64,000 nt of DNA. Origin: Roseivivax sp. THAF197b. Its GTDB lineage: Bacteria > Pseudomonadota > Alphaproteobacteria > Rhodobacterales > Rhodobacteraceae. Made by a program: the position numbers and the translations under genes. Location of the stretch: the NCBI RefSeq assembly GCF_009363255.1, contig NZ_CP045318.1, forward strand, positions 1,725,501 through 1,789,500. The letters are read 5' to 3'. The notes beneath the pieces are model-generated. The model was not told the DNA's origin, made no database searches, and worked only from the letters and a program-made list of their open reading frames with translations. Below, in pieces: positions 16,635 to 25,642 of this stretch (positions are counted from its first letter, which is position 1; the number at the start of each line of letters is the position of its first letter).

Positions 16635-16917
16635 CGACACGATTGGCCTCGCCTGCGAGGGCAAGCTCAGCGAAAGCGACCTGAAACGGATGCACGCCCT
16701 GCTTCATGAGCGCCTGCAAGAGACAAGTAAGCCCGGCCTGGTTCTCGATCTCACGAGGTTCGAAGGCTACGATGGGCCGTCCGCTCTGCTCGAAGATCTG
16801 AAAATCGACACAGCCCATAGGAATGACTTCCGCCGCGTCGCTGTGGTGGGCGAAGGGGCTTTGTTGGAGTGGGGAACCAGGTTCGCCGACGTGCTGACCA
16901 CGGCAGAACTCCGTTAG
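16606..16917 (+). CDS. SpoIIAA-like STAS domain protein, cut short by an in-frame stop
   Basis: The protein has 103 residues starting MFTETLTAHDDTIG, with a fold matching SpoIIAA-like/STAS proteins (GLACEGKLSESDL, LVLDLTRFEGYDGPSALLEDL, RVAVVGEG). GAGG lies before the ATG at 16606. The reading frame continues beyond the TAG at 16915 as FDPAEMKAAIAWASER to a second TAG at 16966-16968. That stretch is the usual amphipathic C-terminus of the family, where a Tyr or Trp is expected at the stop position. A single base change TAC/TAT to TAG would explain it. The product may be a slightly truncated but folded protein. Confidence 0.65.
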   Translation: MFTETLTAHDDTIGLACEGKLSESDLKRMHALLHERLQETSKPGLVLDLTRFEGYDGPSALLEDLKIDTAHRNDFRRVAVVGEGALLEWGTRFADVLTTAELR

Positions 16918-17077
16918 TTCGACCCGGCGGAAATGAAGGCGGCAATCGCCTGGGCAAGTGAAAGGTAGAGTAGCTTTCAATCAGATGCCTTCGCAGAAGA
17001 CAGCATCTGTTCGAAACCATAAACAAAAGAACTACAGCAGTTGCGAGACCCAAGAGCAATCCGAAAGTTCTGAACAT
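16751..17077 (-). CDS. Possible small membrane protein antisense to the STAS gene
   Basis: An ATG at 17077 has a strong ribosome binding site (AAAGGAGC). The first 20 residues (MFRTFGLLLGLATAVVLLFM) form a membrane helix followed by SNRCCLLRRH. The rest of the 108-codon frame is Arg/Pro-rich and lies antisense to the STAS gene, so it may be only a shadow. The ribosome binding site is inside a 7-bp hairpin (17083-17099). I report it because of the start signals; there is no family match. Confidence 0.25.
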   Translation of the reverse strand: MFRTFGLLLGLATAVVLLFMVSNRCCLLRRHLIESYSTFHLPRRLPPSFPPGRTNGVLPWSARRRTWFPTPTKPLRPPQRRGGSHSYGLCRFSDLRAERTAHRSLRTS

Positions 17078-17082
17078 GGTCG

Positions 17083-17099
17083 CTCCTTTCGCAAAGGAG
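17083..17099 (-). other. Hairpin that sequesters the AAAGGAG ribosome binding site
   Basis: CTCCTTT, a 3-base loop, and AAAGGAG form a perfect 7-bp stem. On the minus strand it hides the ribosome binding site of the small membrane ORF starting at 17077; on the plus strand it could be a weak 3' hairpin for the STAS transcript. The 350 bases from 17080 to 17431 hold no other recognisable gene. Confidence 0.35.
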
Positions 17100-17431
17100 T
17101 AACTTTGGTACGGTGGCACTGCCCTTGCCGGGGCATTATCAAATCGTAATGTTTTAGCGGCTCAGGGCGCCAGTTGGTTAACATAAACTTCATTACCCGC
17201 AGCCAATAAACTTGACATAAGATCGAATCCGCTTGGTTTGGGCTTAGACTATCTTTCCATCCAATTGGCTTGAAGCCAGCAAATTTCGCAAAAATGCATT
17301 GGAAGCCTCAAACTTTGTCTTAACGATGGAGGATCGGCTCGACTCCGTCGCAACTTGAAGCGGGTAGGGGGTGCCTATGTGCGATCCGTGTGCAATGCGA
17401 TCCGCCAAGAGACTTACGATTTATCAGCTAC

Positions 17432-17704
17432 TTAGCCCTGATCGGAATCCAGAGGCTTCGATGGGTCTGGTTTCTTGCGGTTCGCCCTCGATCCCGTTTT
17501 CCGCGCTGCTGCGAACCCGCGGTCCGTGGCCATGAAGCGGGCAAGCATTGGGGCGACGAGGCGGGCGGGCTCAAGGTCCTGTCCGGTCTGTTGGCCGAGG
17601 ACAGCCGCGTAGTCGCAGAGGTCGCGGTGCACATCGGCGGGAAGTTCCACGGTCAGCTTGACCGGCTTGTCGTCATGGATCGGACCAAGCTTCAGCTTCG
17701 TCAT
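17432..17704 (-). CDS. DUF2274 protein, last gene of the trb operon
   Basis: The protein has 90 residues, MTKLKLGPIHDDKPVKLTVE, with a ribbon-helix-helix-like central part (ELPADVHRDLCDYAAVLG) and a basic C-terminus. DUF2274 proteins are found almost only after trbI in ICEs of this type. The start overlaps the trbI stop by 4 bp. A DNA-binding or regulatory role is plausible but unproven. Confidence 0.85.
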   Translation of the reverse strand: MTKLKLGPIHDDKPVKLTVELPADVHRDLCDYAAVLGQQTGQDLEPARLVAPMLARFMATDRGFAAARKTGSRANRKKPDPSKPLDSDQG

Positions 17705-18900
17705 CGGACTTCTCCCAAGGGCTCGAGGATCAGGTCGCGGGTGACCATGACGCGGACGGGGAAGCCCGGGCGGATGGTCAGTGTCGGCGGGACGGCGAGC
17801 TGCTGCCGGACGATCTCGTCTCCGGTCCGTCCGATCGTGTCCTGCGCGGCCTCGCGGATGGCGCGGGCGACGTCATCCTCGCTGTCGGCCCCGCTTTCCA
17901 GCCCGAGGTTCAGGATCGTGGCGAGGCCTGCGGCGAGAAAGACGCGACCCCAATGATAGTTGACCCGGTCCTGCAGACCGGACGCGCCTGTGCCGTCAGT
18001 GCCGGGCGCGCGTTCCAGCACAATGGAGCGACCATCCGGCAGGATGAGGCGGGTCCAGACGAGGAGCAGGCGGCTTTGCCCGGATGCGATGCGGCTGTCG
18101 TATTCTCCCAGAAGCCGAGCGCCTTGCGGGATCAGCAAGTACCGCCCTGAGGGGGTATCAAAGACATTCGACGTCACCTGAGCCGAGATCTGGCCGGGAA
18201 GGTCGGAGCGCAGGCCGGTGATCAGGGCGGCCGGGATCACCGTGCCGGCCTGCAGGATGTAGGGGCTGGGCGGCGGCACCATGCGCTGCGCACTAACGGT
18301 GTCCGTGTCTCCGGGACGGGTGAGGAACGTCTCCCGGTTTGAGACCGGATCGCTTGCCGTCGGGCTGCCCAAAGTGGAGGGAAAGAGCGCGCCGGTCGCG
18401 GGGGGCGTCGGTGTGGGCTGTGCTCCGCCGCGTTGCATGGTTTGCGCCTCCGCGAAAAGGGCGCTCAGCCGGGCGGCGTCGAGTTCCTGAAGGCGGCGTT
18501 GTTCCTCCGGATCGACTGTGGGGGCCAATGGACCGGAAAGGGGCGGTGCCGGGACCGGCTGGCCGCGATCTTGCGCCCCAAGGATGGCGCGGCCCAGCTC
18601 ACCGGGCAAGGGCGGGCCGAGACGCGGGACATCGGCGTAATCCCGAGGCAATGTGGACAGCCCTTCAGCCGCCTGAATGCGTTCGGTGGAAAAGAGCTCG
18701 GTCTGGGTGCCCTCCTGCCGGTTGTTCTGCAGGGCCACGATCAGGATCGCGCCCAGACCCAGACCGCCAATCGCGGTGGCAAGGGCAATGGCCCGGCGGG
18801 ACAGGCGCATGACACGGGGCGGATCGGGCCTGAGGCGAAGCTCTTGGGCGATGTCTGCCTCGGTCCGTGGTGGCTCCGGCATGTTAGTGGCTTGTGTCAT
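17701..18900 (-). CDS. trbI: Conjugal transfer protein TrbI (VirB10-like)
   Basis: TrbI bridges inner and outer membranes in the type IV secretion channel. The protein has 399 residues: an N-terminal cytoplasmic stretch, one membrane helix (about residues 36-56), a Pro-rich periplasmic linker (100-190) and the C-terminal VirB10 beta-barrel (GTVIPAALITGLRSDLPGQI, IPQGARLLGEYDSRI). The start at 18900 overlaps the trbG stop by 4 bp; the longer open frame upstream is trbG read out of frame. Confidence 0.95.
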   Translation of the reverse strand: MTQATNMPEPPRTEADIAQELRLRPDPPRVMRLSRRAIALATAIGGLGLGAILIVALQNNRQEGTQTELFSTERIQAAEGLSTLPRDYADVPRLGPPLPGELGRAILGAQDRGQPVPAPPLSGPLAPTVDPEEQRRLQELDAARLSALFAEAQTMQRGGAQPTPTPPATGALFPSTLGSPTASDPVSNRETFLTRPGDTDTVSAQRMVPPPSPYILQAGTVIPAALITGLRSDLPGQISAQVTSNVFDTPSGRYLLIPQGARLLGEYDSRIASGQSRLLLVWTRLILPDGRSIVLERAPGTDGTGASGLQDRVNYHWGRVFLAAGLATILNLGLESGADSEDDVARAIREAAQDTIGRTGDEIVRQQLAVPPTLTIRPGFPVRVMVTRDLILEPLGEVR

Positions 18901-19877
18901 CGCTCGGCCTCCGGCTGGGGCGCGCGCGGCGGGCGCTGATCGCCATCCGTCCGCACGATCCGCACAACCTGCTGTTGTCTTTCGCCGAGACGCAGTTCTG
19001 CTGCTCCGAAGAGCCGGTCGACGATCAGCACGTTGCCGAGCACGCGGGTGTTGACGATCTGGCCGCGTCCATCCGCGCCGATCACGAAGAGCGGGGGCAT
19101 TTCGCCCTGGGCGATGCCGGGCGGGAACACGACATAGACACGGCGCCCGTCGTCGAAGACCGAGACCGGCCGCCAGGATGGGGCGTCGCCCTGCAAGCCG
19201 TAACGGTAGTGCCGTTCCGCCTCGGGCGGGATCACGGGACGCCGGACGGTCGGCGTGCGGGGCGTGGATCGCACCTCTGGATAGGCCCATGCAACGCTGG
19301 GCATCCAGGTCTCTTCGTCCGCCTGCAATTCGATGTGATAGGTGCGCCGGTCGGTGTTGACGACGAGATTGGTGGCGATGTCGGGGCGCGTGGGTTTCAC
19401 GAGGATATGGACGCGCTCGGTGCGGCCGGCGCCGCTGGTGGTATCACCGACGATCCAGCGCGCGGTGTCGCCCGCCGCGATCGGGCCGGGGCCGGTCAGG
19501 CGTTCGCCGGGTTCGAGCGCGATATTCGTGATCTGCCCGGGGGCGGCGTAGATCTGGTAGAGCGCGCCTTCGCTCCACGGAAAAACCTGCATGGCGTTGT
19601 AATAGCCCAGCTGGCGGGGCTCGACGCGGGCTGCGGCATTGGCGGCGATGATGCGCGCTTCCGGCGTATCCGCTTCCGGATCGCCGCCACGGGAGGGCGT
19701 CCACGCTGGCGGCGTGTGAACCGGGCGGGGCGGCCCCTCGGCCGGGGGAGGTGCCGGCGGCGGAGCGAGGGCCGGAACCTGGTCGTCATAGGCGATTTCG
19801 GGTGGGCGCTGCCCCGTGCAGGCGGTCAGCGCCGTGGCCGCGAGAAGAAGAACGGGGATGGGGCGAAGTCGTCTCAT
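18897..19877 (-). CDS. trbG: Conjugal transfer protein TrbG (VirB9-like)
   Basis: TrbG is part of the periplasmic/outer-membrane core of the mating channel. The protein has 326 residues with a lipobox-like signal (LLLAATALTAC), a Pro-rich linker at 38-60, an N-terminal VirB9 domain (GALYQIYAAPGQITNIALEPG) and a C-terminal domain (SWRPVSVFDDGRRVYVVFP). It overlaps trbF and trbI by 4 bp each. Confidence 0.95.
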   Translation of the reverse strand: MRRLRPIPVLLLAATALTACTGQRPPEIAYDDQVPALAPPPAPPPAEGPPRPVHTPPAWTPSRGGDPEADTPEARIIAANAAARVEPRQLGYYNAMQVFPWSEGALYQIYAAPGQITNIALEPGERLTGPGPIAAGDTARWIVGDTTSGAGRTERVHILVKPTRPDIATNLVVNTDRRTYHIELQADEETWMPSVAWAYPEVRSTPRTPTVRRPVIPPEAERHYRYGLQGDAPSWRPVSVFDDGRRVYVVFPPGIAQGEMPPLFVIGADGRGQIVNTRVLGNVLIVDRLFGAAELRLGERQQQVVRIVRTDGDQRPPRAPQPEAER

Positions 19878-20557
19878 TGGGCATTCTCCCTCGACCAGTT
19901 GATGGCATGGACATAGACGCCAAGCGGGTTTGACCGCAGGCGCTCCGCATCGCGCGGCGGCTGGATCACGACGGTCAGGATGGCGGTCCAGCGTTCGGTT
20001 GTGGCGAGCTGACCGTTTTCGTAGCGGCGCTCGATCCAGGCGACGCGGAAGCTTGTGTCCGAGGCGCGAATGACACTCGAGACCTCGATGGAAATCTGCG
20101 TGTCGCCGACCTGCGCGAAGGGATCGTTCACCCGGGCATGGTCATTCAGCGCGACAGCGCCGCGATCCGTGGCGAAATCGTAGGCGCGTAGCCAGTTCTG
20201 GCGCAGCACGATCGGATCGGCCGGGACCTGCCGGACATGCTCGACGAAGCGGGCAAGATGCCAGGCGATCTGCGGATCGGTCGGACGATATTCGGCGAGC
20301 GCCGGGGCGACAGCTTGGGCCGCACCGAGGTTGTCGACCTCGACCACGTAAGGAACGACGCTGCTGCGCGTCGATTGCCAGGCGAGGGCCGCGCTGAGCC
20401 CGGCGGACAGGGCGAGGCAGCCCATTGCCATGAGGCGCCAGTTGCGGGCCTGGACGCGGGCGGAGCCGATGCGCTCGTCCCAGACCTGGGCTGCCTTCTG
20501 GTAGGGGGTGACGGGCTCGGGCGTGGTGCCGTATCGGACGCTGGGTCGTCGGAACAT
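19874..20557 (-). CDS. trbF: Conjugal transfer protein TrbF (VirB8-like)
   Basis: This is an assembly factor of the inner-membrane complex. It has 227 residues: an N-terminal cytoplasmic segment, one helix (about 40-62) and a periplasmic NTF2-like domain with WLRAYDFATDRGAVALNDHA and a C-terminal NPLGVYVHAINWS. Its start shares one base with the trbL stop. Confidence 0.95.
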   Translation of the reverse strand: MFRRPSVRYGTTPEPVTPYQKAAQVWDERIGSARVQARNWRLMAMGCLALSAGLSAALAWQSTRSSVVPYVVEVDNLGAAQAVAPALAEYRPTDPQIAWHLARFVEHVRQVPADPIVLRQNWLRAYDFATDRGAVALNDHARVNDPFAQVGDTQISIEVSSVIRASDTSFRVAWIERRYENGQLATTERWTAILTVVIQPPRDAERLRSNPLGVYVHAINWSRENAQ

Positions 20558-21843
20558 CAGGAGGACCTTTCGGAGAGACTCACGACCGTGCCGCCACCGC
20601 CATGATCGCCGGAGCGGAGCGCATGGGCAGCCGTCGACAGGCCGTGCTGGAGCGATTGCTGGCGCTTCATCCGCCGCGCCCAGTCGGGCGGGCCATCATT
20701 CGCCGGGGCGGGCATGGTGCTCCCCGCAAATCGACCGCCTGTGGCTGCATAGGCGGTGCGGGCGCCGGTCCCAGCGCCGTCCGAGATCGCGCGCCGGAGC
20801 GAGCTGAACGCGGCGACGGCACCGGTCTTGCCGACAGCGGCTACGCCGCCAACAGACTTGCCCAGTGCCGTGCTGCGCGATGCGGCGCCAAGCTGATAGG
20901 CAGTGGCGGTTCCGCTGCCAACCGCACTGGCACCACGCAAGGCCGCGCCACCGGTGCCAAGGGCAATCCGGGTTCCTGCGACACCGGCGACTGCAGCCCC
21001 GCCCACGGCGATACCGGTGCCGACCGCGGCGCCTGCGCCAAGTTGCGGCCCGCCAGAGACGATACCATTGGCGATGCCCGGTCCGAAGATGCCAAGAGCG
21101 AGGAGCGCCAGTGCGCCAAGAACCACCGACATGGCGTCGTTGATCGTGGGTTCACCCGCGAATCCGGCGGTGAATTCGCTGAAGATGGTGGAGCCGATGC
21201 CGACGATCACGGCCAGCACCAGCACCTTGACACCGGAGGAAATGACGAGGCCCAGCACGCGTTCGGCCATGAAGGCGGTCTTGTTGAAGAGGCCGAAGGG
21301 CACGAGGATGAAGCCTGCCAGCGTGGCCAGCTTGAATTCGATCAGGGTGACGAAGAGCTGGATTGCGAGGATGAAGAACGAGAGCAGAACCACAAGCCAT
21401 GCAAAGAACAGGATCCCGATCTGGATGAAGTTCTCGAAGACGGCGACGAACCCGGAGAGGTCGGCGATGGAGGCGAGGATCGGCTGCCCGGCCTCAAGCC
21501 CGACCTGCGCGATGCGCCCGGGCTGCAGCAGCTCGCTGGCGGAGATCGTGCCGCCGGTGGCGACCAGGCCAAGGCCCGCGAAACTGTCGAACACAATCCG
21601 GGCCAGCGCGTTCCAGTTGCCGATGATATAGGCGAAGACCCCGACAAAAAGGGTCTTCTTCACCAGCCGGGCAATGATGTCGTCATCCGTACCCCAGGCC
21701 CAGAAGAGGGCCGCCAGCGTGATGTCGATGACGATCAGCGTGGTGGCGAGGAAGGCGACGTCGCCACCCAGAAGGCCGAAGCCGGAATCGATGTAGGAGG
21801 CGAAGACCTCGAGAAACCGGTCGATGACACTGACGCCGCCCAT
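20557..21843 (-). CDS. trbL: Conjugal transfer protein TrbL (VirB6-like)
   Basis: This is a polytopic inner-membrane component of the mating channel. It has 428 residues with six or seven helices in the first 240 residues, then a long Gly/Ala-rich C-terminal region (about 250-350) and a polar tail. It starts at 21843, 4 bp after the trbK-like gene. The Gly/Ala-rich stretch produces a long antisense open frame that is not a gene. Confidence 0.94.
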   Translation of the reverse strand: MGGVSVIDRFLEVFASYIDSGFGLLGGDVAFLATTLIVIDITLAALFWAWGTDDDIIARLVKKTLFVGVFAYIIGNWNALARIVFDSFAGLGLVATGGTISASELLQPGRIAQVGLEAGQPILASIADLSGFVAVFENFIQIGILFFAWLVVLLSFFILAIQLFVTLIEFKLATLAGFILVPFGLFNKTAFMAERVLGLVISSGVKVLVLAVIVGIGSTIFSEFTAGFAGEPTINDAMSVVLGALALLALGIFGPGIANGIVSGGPQLGAGAAVGTGIAVGGAAVAGVAGTRIALGTGGAALRGASAVGSGTATAYQLGAASRSTALGKSVGGVAAVGKTGAVAAFSSLRRAISDGAGTGARTAYAATGGRFAGSTMPAPANDGPPDWARRMKRQQSLQHGLSTAAHALRSGDHGGGGTVVSLSERSS

Positions 21844-21847
21844 TCCC

Positions 21848-22117
21848 TCACTCCGTCCCGGCCGGCTCTGGAGCCAGATCGAAGAAGCGCTGCCGGGCCG
21901 CCTCCCAGGCGGCGCGGCATTCGGTGTTGGTGGCGTAGTCTTCGGGCGTCAGGTCACGGCAACGCGCGAGGGTGCCGCGCAAGGCGTCATCCCTGACCAC
22001 ATGCCCGGTGTCGGTGGGCAGGACGGTGTGTGTCAGTTCGAGCGCAGCGGCGAGGGCGGCAAGGCCGCCGATACCGAAGGCGACAAGGCGCAGAGTTCGC
22101 GGTGTGTCGAGTGCCAT
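21848..22117 (-). CDS. TrbK-alt family putative entry exclusion protein
   Basis: The protein has 89 residues: MALDTPRTLRLVAFGIGG, one membrane helix, then a Cys-containing periplasmic part with CRDLTPEDYATNTECRAAW. Two Cys are spaced as in TrbK-alt proteins, which occupy this slot between trbJ and trbL. The start at 22117 lies 4 bp after the trbJ stop. Entry exclusion is assumed from position and family. Confidence 0.8.
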   Translation of the reverse strand: MALDTPRTLRLVAFGIGGLAALAAALELTHTVLPTDTGHVVRDDALRGTLARCRDLTPEDYATNTECRAAWEAARQRFFDLAPEPAGTE

Positions 22118-22121
22118 GTGC

Positions 22122-22904
22122 TCACTCCTCGAAGAAGCGCACGGTGCCGGGCGTGTAGCCGCCGCCGTAATCGAGGAACTGGGCGAGGTTCTCGCGGCCC
22201 TGCGCCTCGGCGGAGGCGATCCGGGCGGCTTCAAGCGCTTCGGCGCGGTTCTGCGCGGCGATGGCAGCGGTCAGATCGGCGATCTGCGTGGATTGAAGCG
22301 CCAGAAGTTGGTTTCCGGCTTGTGCCACCTGCAGGGCGCCGACGGCCCCTTGGCTTTCGCGAATGAGCGCGTCCATCTGGGTGCGCGCGCCGTCGATATT
22401 GCCCACGACCCCGGCCTGCACGCGCAACGCGTCCTCGAAGCCCGCGACGGAGGTCTCCCACCGCTCGCGCGCACCGGCGATCATCGCGTCGAAATCACCT
22501 TGCGCTGCGGCAGAACCGTAGTCCTGCGCGAATGCCTGTTCGATGGTGGCTACGTCGAAGGCGAGGCTCTGGGCATCGGCCAGGAGTCGCTGGGTTTCGC
22601 CGATGGCGTCCTGCAGCTGCGCCAGCGAGGAATGCGGCAGGTTCGCAAGGTTCAGCGCGTCGTTCATCAGCATCTGCGCCTGGTTCTGGAGCTGCGCGAT
22701 CTGGTTGTTGATCTGCTCCAGCGCGCGGGCGGCCGAGAGGATGTTTTCGGCGTGGTTGCGCGGGTCGTAGACGATCCGCCCGCCGCCCCCGAAAAAGAAG
22801 GCTTGGGCCGGTGTCGATAGAACCGGTGTTAGGACGAGGGCGCTGGCCATCAATGCGGCGGCGAGTTTGTGGAACCGGGCAGGGCGCTCAGGATTGCGGG
22901 TCAT
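22122..22904 (-). CDS. trbJ: Conjugal transfer protein TrbJ (VirB5-like)
   Basis: This is a secreted minor pilus/adhesion component. It has 260 residues with a signal peptide ending STPAQA, then FFFGGGGRIVYDPRNH, a hallmark of TrbJ, and a long coiled-coil body (Gln/Ala-rich). The start at 22904 overlaps the trbE end by 17 bp. Confidence 0.94.
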   Translation of the reverse strand: MTRNPERPARFHKLAAALMASALVLTPVLSTPAQAFFFGGGGRIVYDPRNHAENILSAARALEQINNQIAQLQNQAQMLMNDALNLANLPHSSLAQLQDAIGETQRLLADAQSLAFDVATIEQAFAQDYGSAAAQGDFDAMIAGARERWETSVAGFEDALRVQAGVVGNIDGARTQMDALIRESQGAVGALQVAQAGNQLLALQSTQIADLTAAIAAQNRAEALEAARIASAEAQGRENLAQFLDYGGGYTPGTVRFFEE

Positions 22905-25368
22905 GTTCTGTCTCCTTTTGGTCAGGGTGAGGGGGTGTCGGATCGGCTGTTGCGATGTCGGGCCCGAGCAGGTCGATGGCCCAATCAAGACCGTGATGGC
23001 GCAGCCAGCCGGCGGCAAAGCCGTCCCGGTCATGGATGGCGAGCAACTCGGTGATGGCGGTCTGGTCGGCCTTGGAGGAAGCGGCGGTGAAGGCCAGCGC
23101 CACCTCACCGAGCCCCAGCGAGAAGAGCCGGTTGCCGCGCCGCGACTGGCAGTAGTAGTCCTGCTTCGGCGTCGCGCGGGCGACGATGTCGATCTGGCGG
23201 TCGTTCAGCCCGAAGTTCCGGTAGATCCGTGAGATCTGCGGCTCAAAGGCCCGTTCGTTGGGTAGGAAGATGCGCGTAGGACAGCTCTCGACGATGGCAG
23301 GCGCGATGAGGGACCCGTCGATATCGGCCAGCGACTGAGTCGCGAAGATCACTGAGGCGTTCTTCTTTCTGAGCGTCTTCAGCCATTCGCGCAGCTGTCC
23401 GCCGAAATTGGCGTCATCGAGCGCAAGCCAGCCCTCGTCGATCAGGATCATCGTGGGCCTCCCGTCGAGCCGGGCCTCGATCCGGTGGAAGAGATAGGCC
23501 AGCACGGCGGGTGCCGCTGCTGAGCCGATCAGCCCTTCGGTCTCAAACGCGAGCACGTCCGCGCTGCCCAGGTCCTCGGCCTCAGCATCGAGAAGCCGTC
23601 CGAAAGGCCCGCCGAGGCAGAAGGGCTTGAGCGCGCGTTTGAGGTCGGTCGACTGCAGCAGGACCGAGAGACCGGTCAGCGTGCGTTCCCCGCGCGGGGC
23701 CGAGGCGAGCGAGGTCAAAGCCGACCAGAGGTGATCGCGCGCGACGGGTTCGATCGTCGCGCCTTCACGTGCGAGGATCCCGGCGAGCCAGTCCTGCGCC
23801 CAGGCGCGTTCCGAGGCCTCATCGATCCCGGCGAGCGGTTGCAGCTGCACGGCGGGGTCCTCGTCGACCAGCGCATCGCCGAGGTTTTCCCAATCGCCGC
23901 CCATGGCCAGCGTGGCGCAGCGGATCGAGCCGCCGAAGTCGAAGGAGAAGACCTGCGCGCCCGGGTAGCGGCGGAACTGCAGCGCCATGAGCGCGAGCAG
24001 CACGGATTTGCCCGCCCCGGTCGGGCCGACGATCAAGGTATGGCCGACATCGCCCACATGTGTGGAGAAGCGAAACGGAGTCGTGCCGTCGGTTTCGGCG
24101 TGGAACAGTGGCGGGCCGTCCAGATGGTCGTTCCGGTCCGGCCCCGCCCAGACCGCCGAGATCGGGATCATATGGGCGAGGTTCAACGTCGAGATGGGTG
24201 GCTGACGGACATTGGCATAGAGATGGCCGGGCAGGGAGCCGAGCCAGGCCTCGAGCGCGTTCAATGTTTCCGGGATGCAGGTAAAATCGCGCCCCTGCAC
24301 GATCTTCTCCGCGGCCTTGAGCTTCGCTTCGGCGGTAAGGGCATCTTCGTCCCAGACGGTAATCGTCGCGGTGACGTAGGCCGCGCCCGCTACATCGGCA
24401 CCAAGTTCCTGCAACGCCTCGTCCGCGTCGGCCGCCTTGTTGGCCGCGTCACTGTCGAGCAGGGTCGAGGCTTCGTTGGTCATCACCTCCTTGAGGATCG
24501 CAGCCACCGACTTGCGCTTAGCGAACCACTGTCGGCGGATACGGGTGAACACCCGGGCGGCATCCGTCTTGTCGAGGCAGATTGCCCGTGTGCACCAGCG
24601 ATACTCGAAACCCTGGGCGTTCAACTCGTCGAGCAGTCCGGGCCAGGTGGCGCTTGGTAGCCCGACGATGGTCAGGGTCTTGAGATGAGCGGCTCCGAGT
24701 CGAGGTGTCAGTCCACCCACAAGAGGATCATCGGCGAGCACCGCGTCCAGGTGCATCGGCACCTCCGGCACGCGGACGCGCTGTCGCCGGGTCGAAACGG
24801 TCGAATGCAGGTAGGTCAGGGTCTCTTCATCGGAGAGCCAGGTGATCTCCGGCATGAAACCGTCCAGCAGATCGGTCAGCCGGTCGGCCCGGCTGACAAA
24901 GCTGGAGACCAAGTCCTGTGGTCTCGTGCGGCGATCTGGGGCGTTCTCCAGCAGCCAGCCTTCGGCGCGGCTCGCGTCATCCGCGGGCGGCATCCAGACC
25001 AGCGTCAGGAAATACGCGCTCTCGAAATGCGCCCCTGCTTCTTCGAACTGCGCGCACCGTTCGGCATCGACGAGGGCGGAGACAGGATCGGGAAACTTGG
25101 AGGCGGGGTAGTCCTGCGCGGGGTTCCGTTGCGCTTCCACGAAGACGGCCCAGCCGGAACCCAGCCGTCGCAGCGCGCTGTTGAGCCGGGCCGAAGTGGC
25201 GACCAGTTCGGCGGGCGTGGCTGAATCCAGATCCGGTCCCCGAAACCGCGCTGTGCGTTGCAGGCTGCCGTCTTTGTTCAGGATGACGCCGGGTGCGACC
25301 AGCGCCGCCCAGGGCAGGAAATCGGCCAGTAGGGCGGATTTGGAGCGGTATTCGGCCAGACGCATCAT
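22888..25368 (-). CDS. trbE: Conjugal transfer ATPase TrbE (VirB4-like)
   Basis: This is the large ATPase that energises pilus assembly and transfer. It has 826 residues: an N-terminal VirB4 domain and a C-terminal RecA-like domain with Walker A GPTGAGKS (about residues 438-445), Walker B ILIDEGW and ATQSLAD. The start at 25368 (MMRLAEYRS) lies 4 bp after trbD. The frame is open further upstream only because it overlaps trbD. Confidence 0.95.
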   Translation of the reverse strand: MMRLAEYRSKSALLADFLPWAALVAPGVILNKDGSLQRTARFRGPDLDSATPAELVATSARLNSALRRLGSGWAVFVEAQRNPAQDYPASKFPDPVSALVDAERCAQFEEAGAHFESAYFLTLVWMPPADDASRAEGWLLENAPDRRTRPQDLVSSFVSRADRLTDLLDGFMPEITWLSDEETLTYLHSTVSTRRQRVRVPEVPMHLDAVLADDPLVGGLTPRLGAAHLKTLTIVGLPSATWPGLLDELNAQGFEYRWCTRAICLDKTDAARVFTRIRRQWFAKRKSVAAILKEVMTNEASTLLDSDAANKAADADEALQELGADVAGAAYVTATITVWDEDALTAEAKLKAAEKIVQGRDFTCIPETLNALEAWLGSLPGHLYANVRQPPISTLNLAHMIPISAVWAGPDRNDHLDGPPLFHAETDGTTPFRFSTHVGDVGHTLIVGPTGAGKSVLLALMALQFRRYPGAQVFSFDFGGSIRCATLAMGGDWENLGDALVDEDPAVQLQPLAGIDEASERAWAQDWLAGILAREGATIEPVARDHLWSALTSLASAPRGERTLTGLSVLLQSTDLKRALKPFCLGGPFGRLLDAEAEDLGSADVLAFETEGLIGSAAAPAVLAYLFHRIEARLDGRPTMILIDEGWLALDDANFGGQLREWLKTLRKKNASVIFATQSLADIDGSLIAPAIVESCPTRIFLPNERAFEPQISRIYRNFGLNDRQIDIVARATPKQDYYCQSRRGNRLFSLGLGEVALAFTAASSKADQTAITELLAIHDRDGFAAGWLRHHGLDWAIDLLGPDIATADPTPPHPDQKETEHDPQS

Positions 25369-25372
25369 CGGC

Positions 25373-25642
25373 TCAGACCCCGAACCAGGAGGGGTAACGG
25401 AGATGCCGCCGCGCCACTTCAGCGATCTGTGCGTCTCGCTTCGCGGCCCAGACTGCGAGGAGGTGGCCAACCAACCAAAATGCGAGGCCTACGAGCCAGA
25501 GCCGCAGGCCCAGCCCAATGGCGGCCGCCAGGGTGCCATTGGCAATGGCGATGGTGCGGGGAGCACCGGCCAAAAGGATCGGATCGATCAGGGCGCGGTG
25601 TACCGGCGCGAAATAGCCGGGGATGTCGGTGTGGTTTTCCAT
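25373..25642 (-). CDS. trbD: Conjugal transfer protein TrbD (VirB3-like)
   Basis: The protein has 89 residues: a short N-terminus (IPGYFAPVHRALIDPILLAG), two membrane helices (about 31-65) and a polar tail ending HLRYPSWFGV. It partners with TrbE in the inner membrane. The start overlaps the trbC stop by one base. Confidence 0.93.
   Translation of the reverse strand: MENHTDIPGYFAPVHRALIDPILLAGAPRTIAIANGTLAAAIGLGLRLWLVGLAFWLVGHLLAVWAAKRDAQIAEVARRHLRYPSWFGV

Noticed and set aside
17390..17956. A 188-codon plus-strand open frame
   Set aside because: It is antisense to DUF2274 and the end of trbI, both well supported.
20602..21996. A 464-codon plus-strand open frame
   Set aside because: It is antisense to trbL; the Gly/Ala-rich part of TrbL gives stop-free complementary frames.
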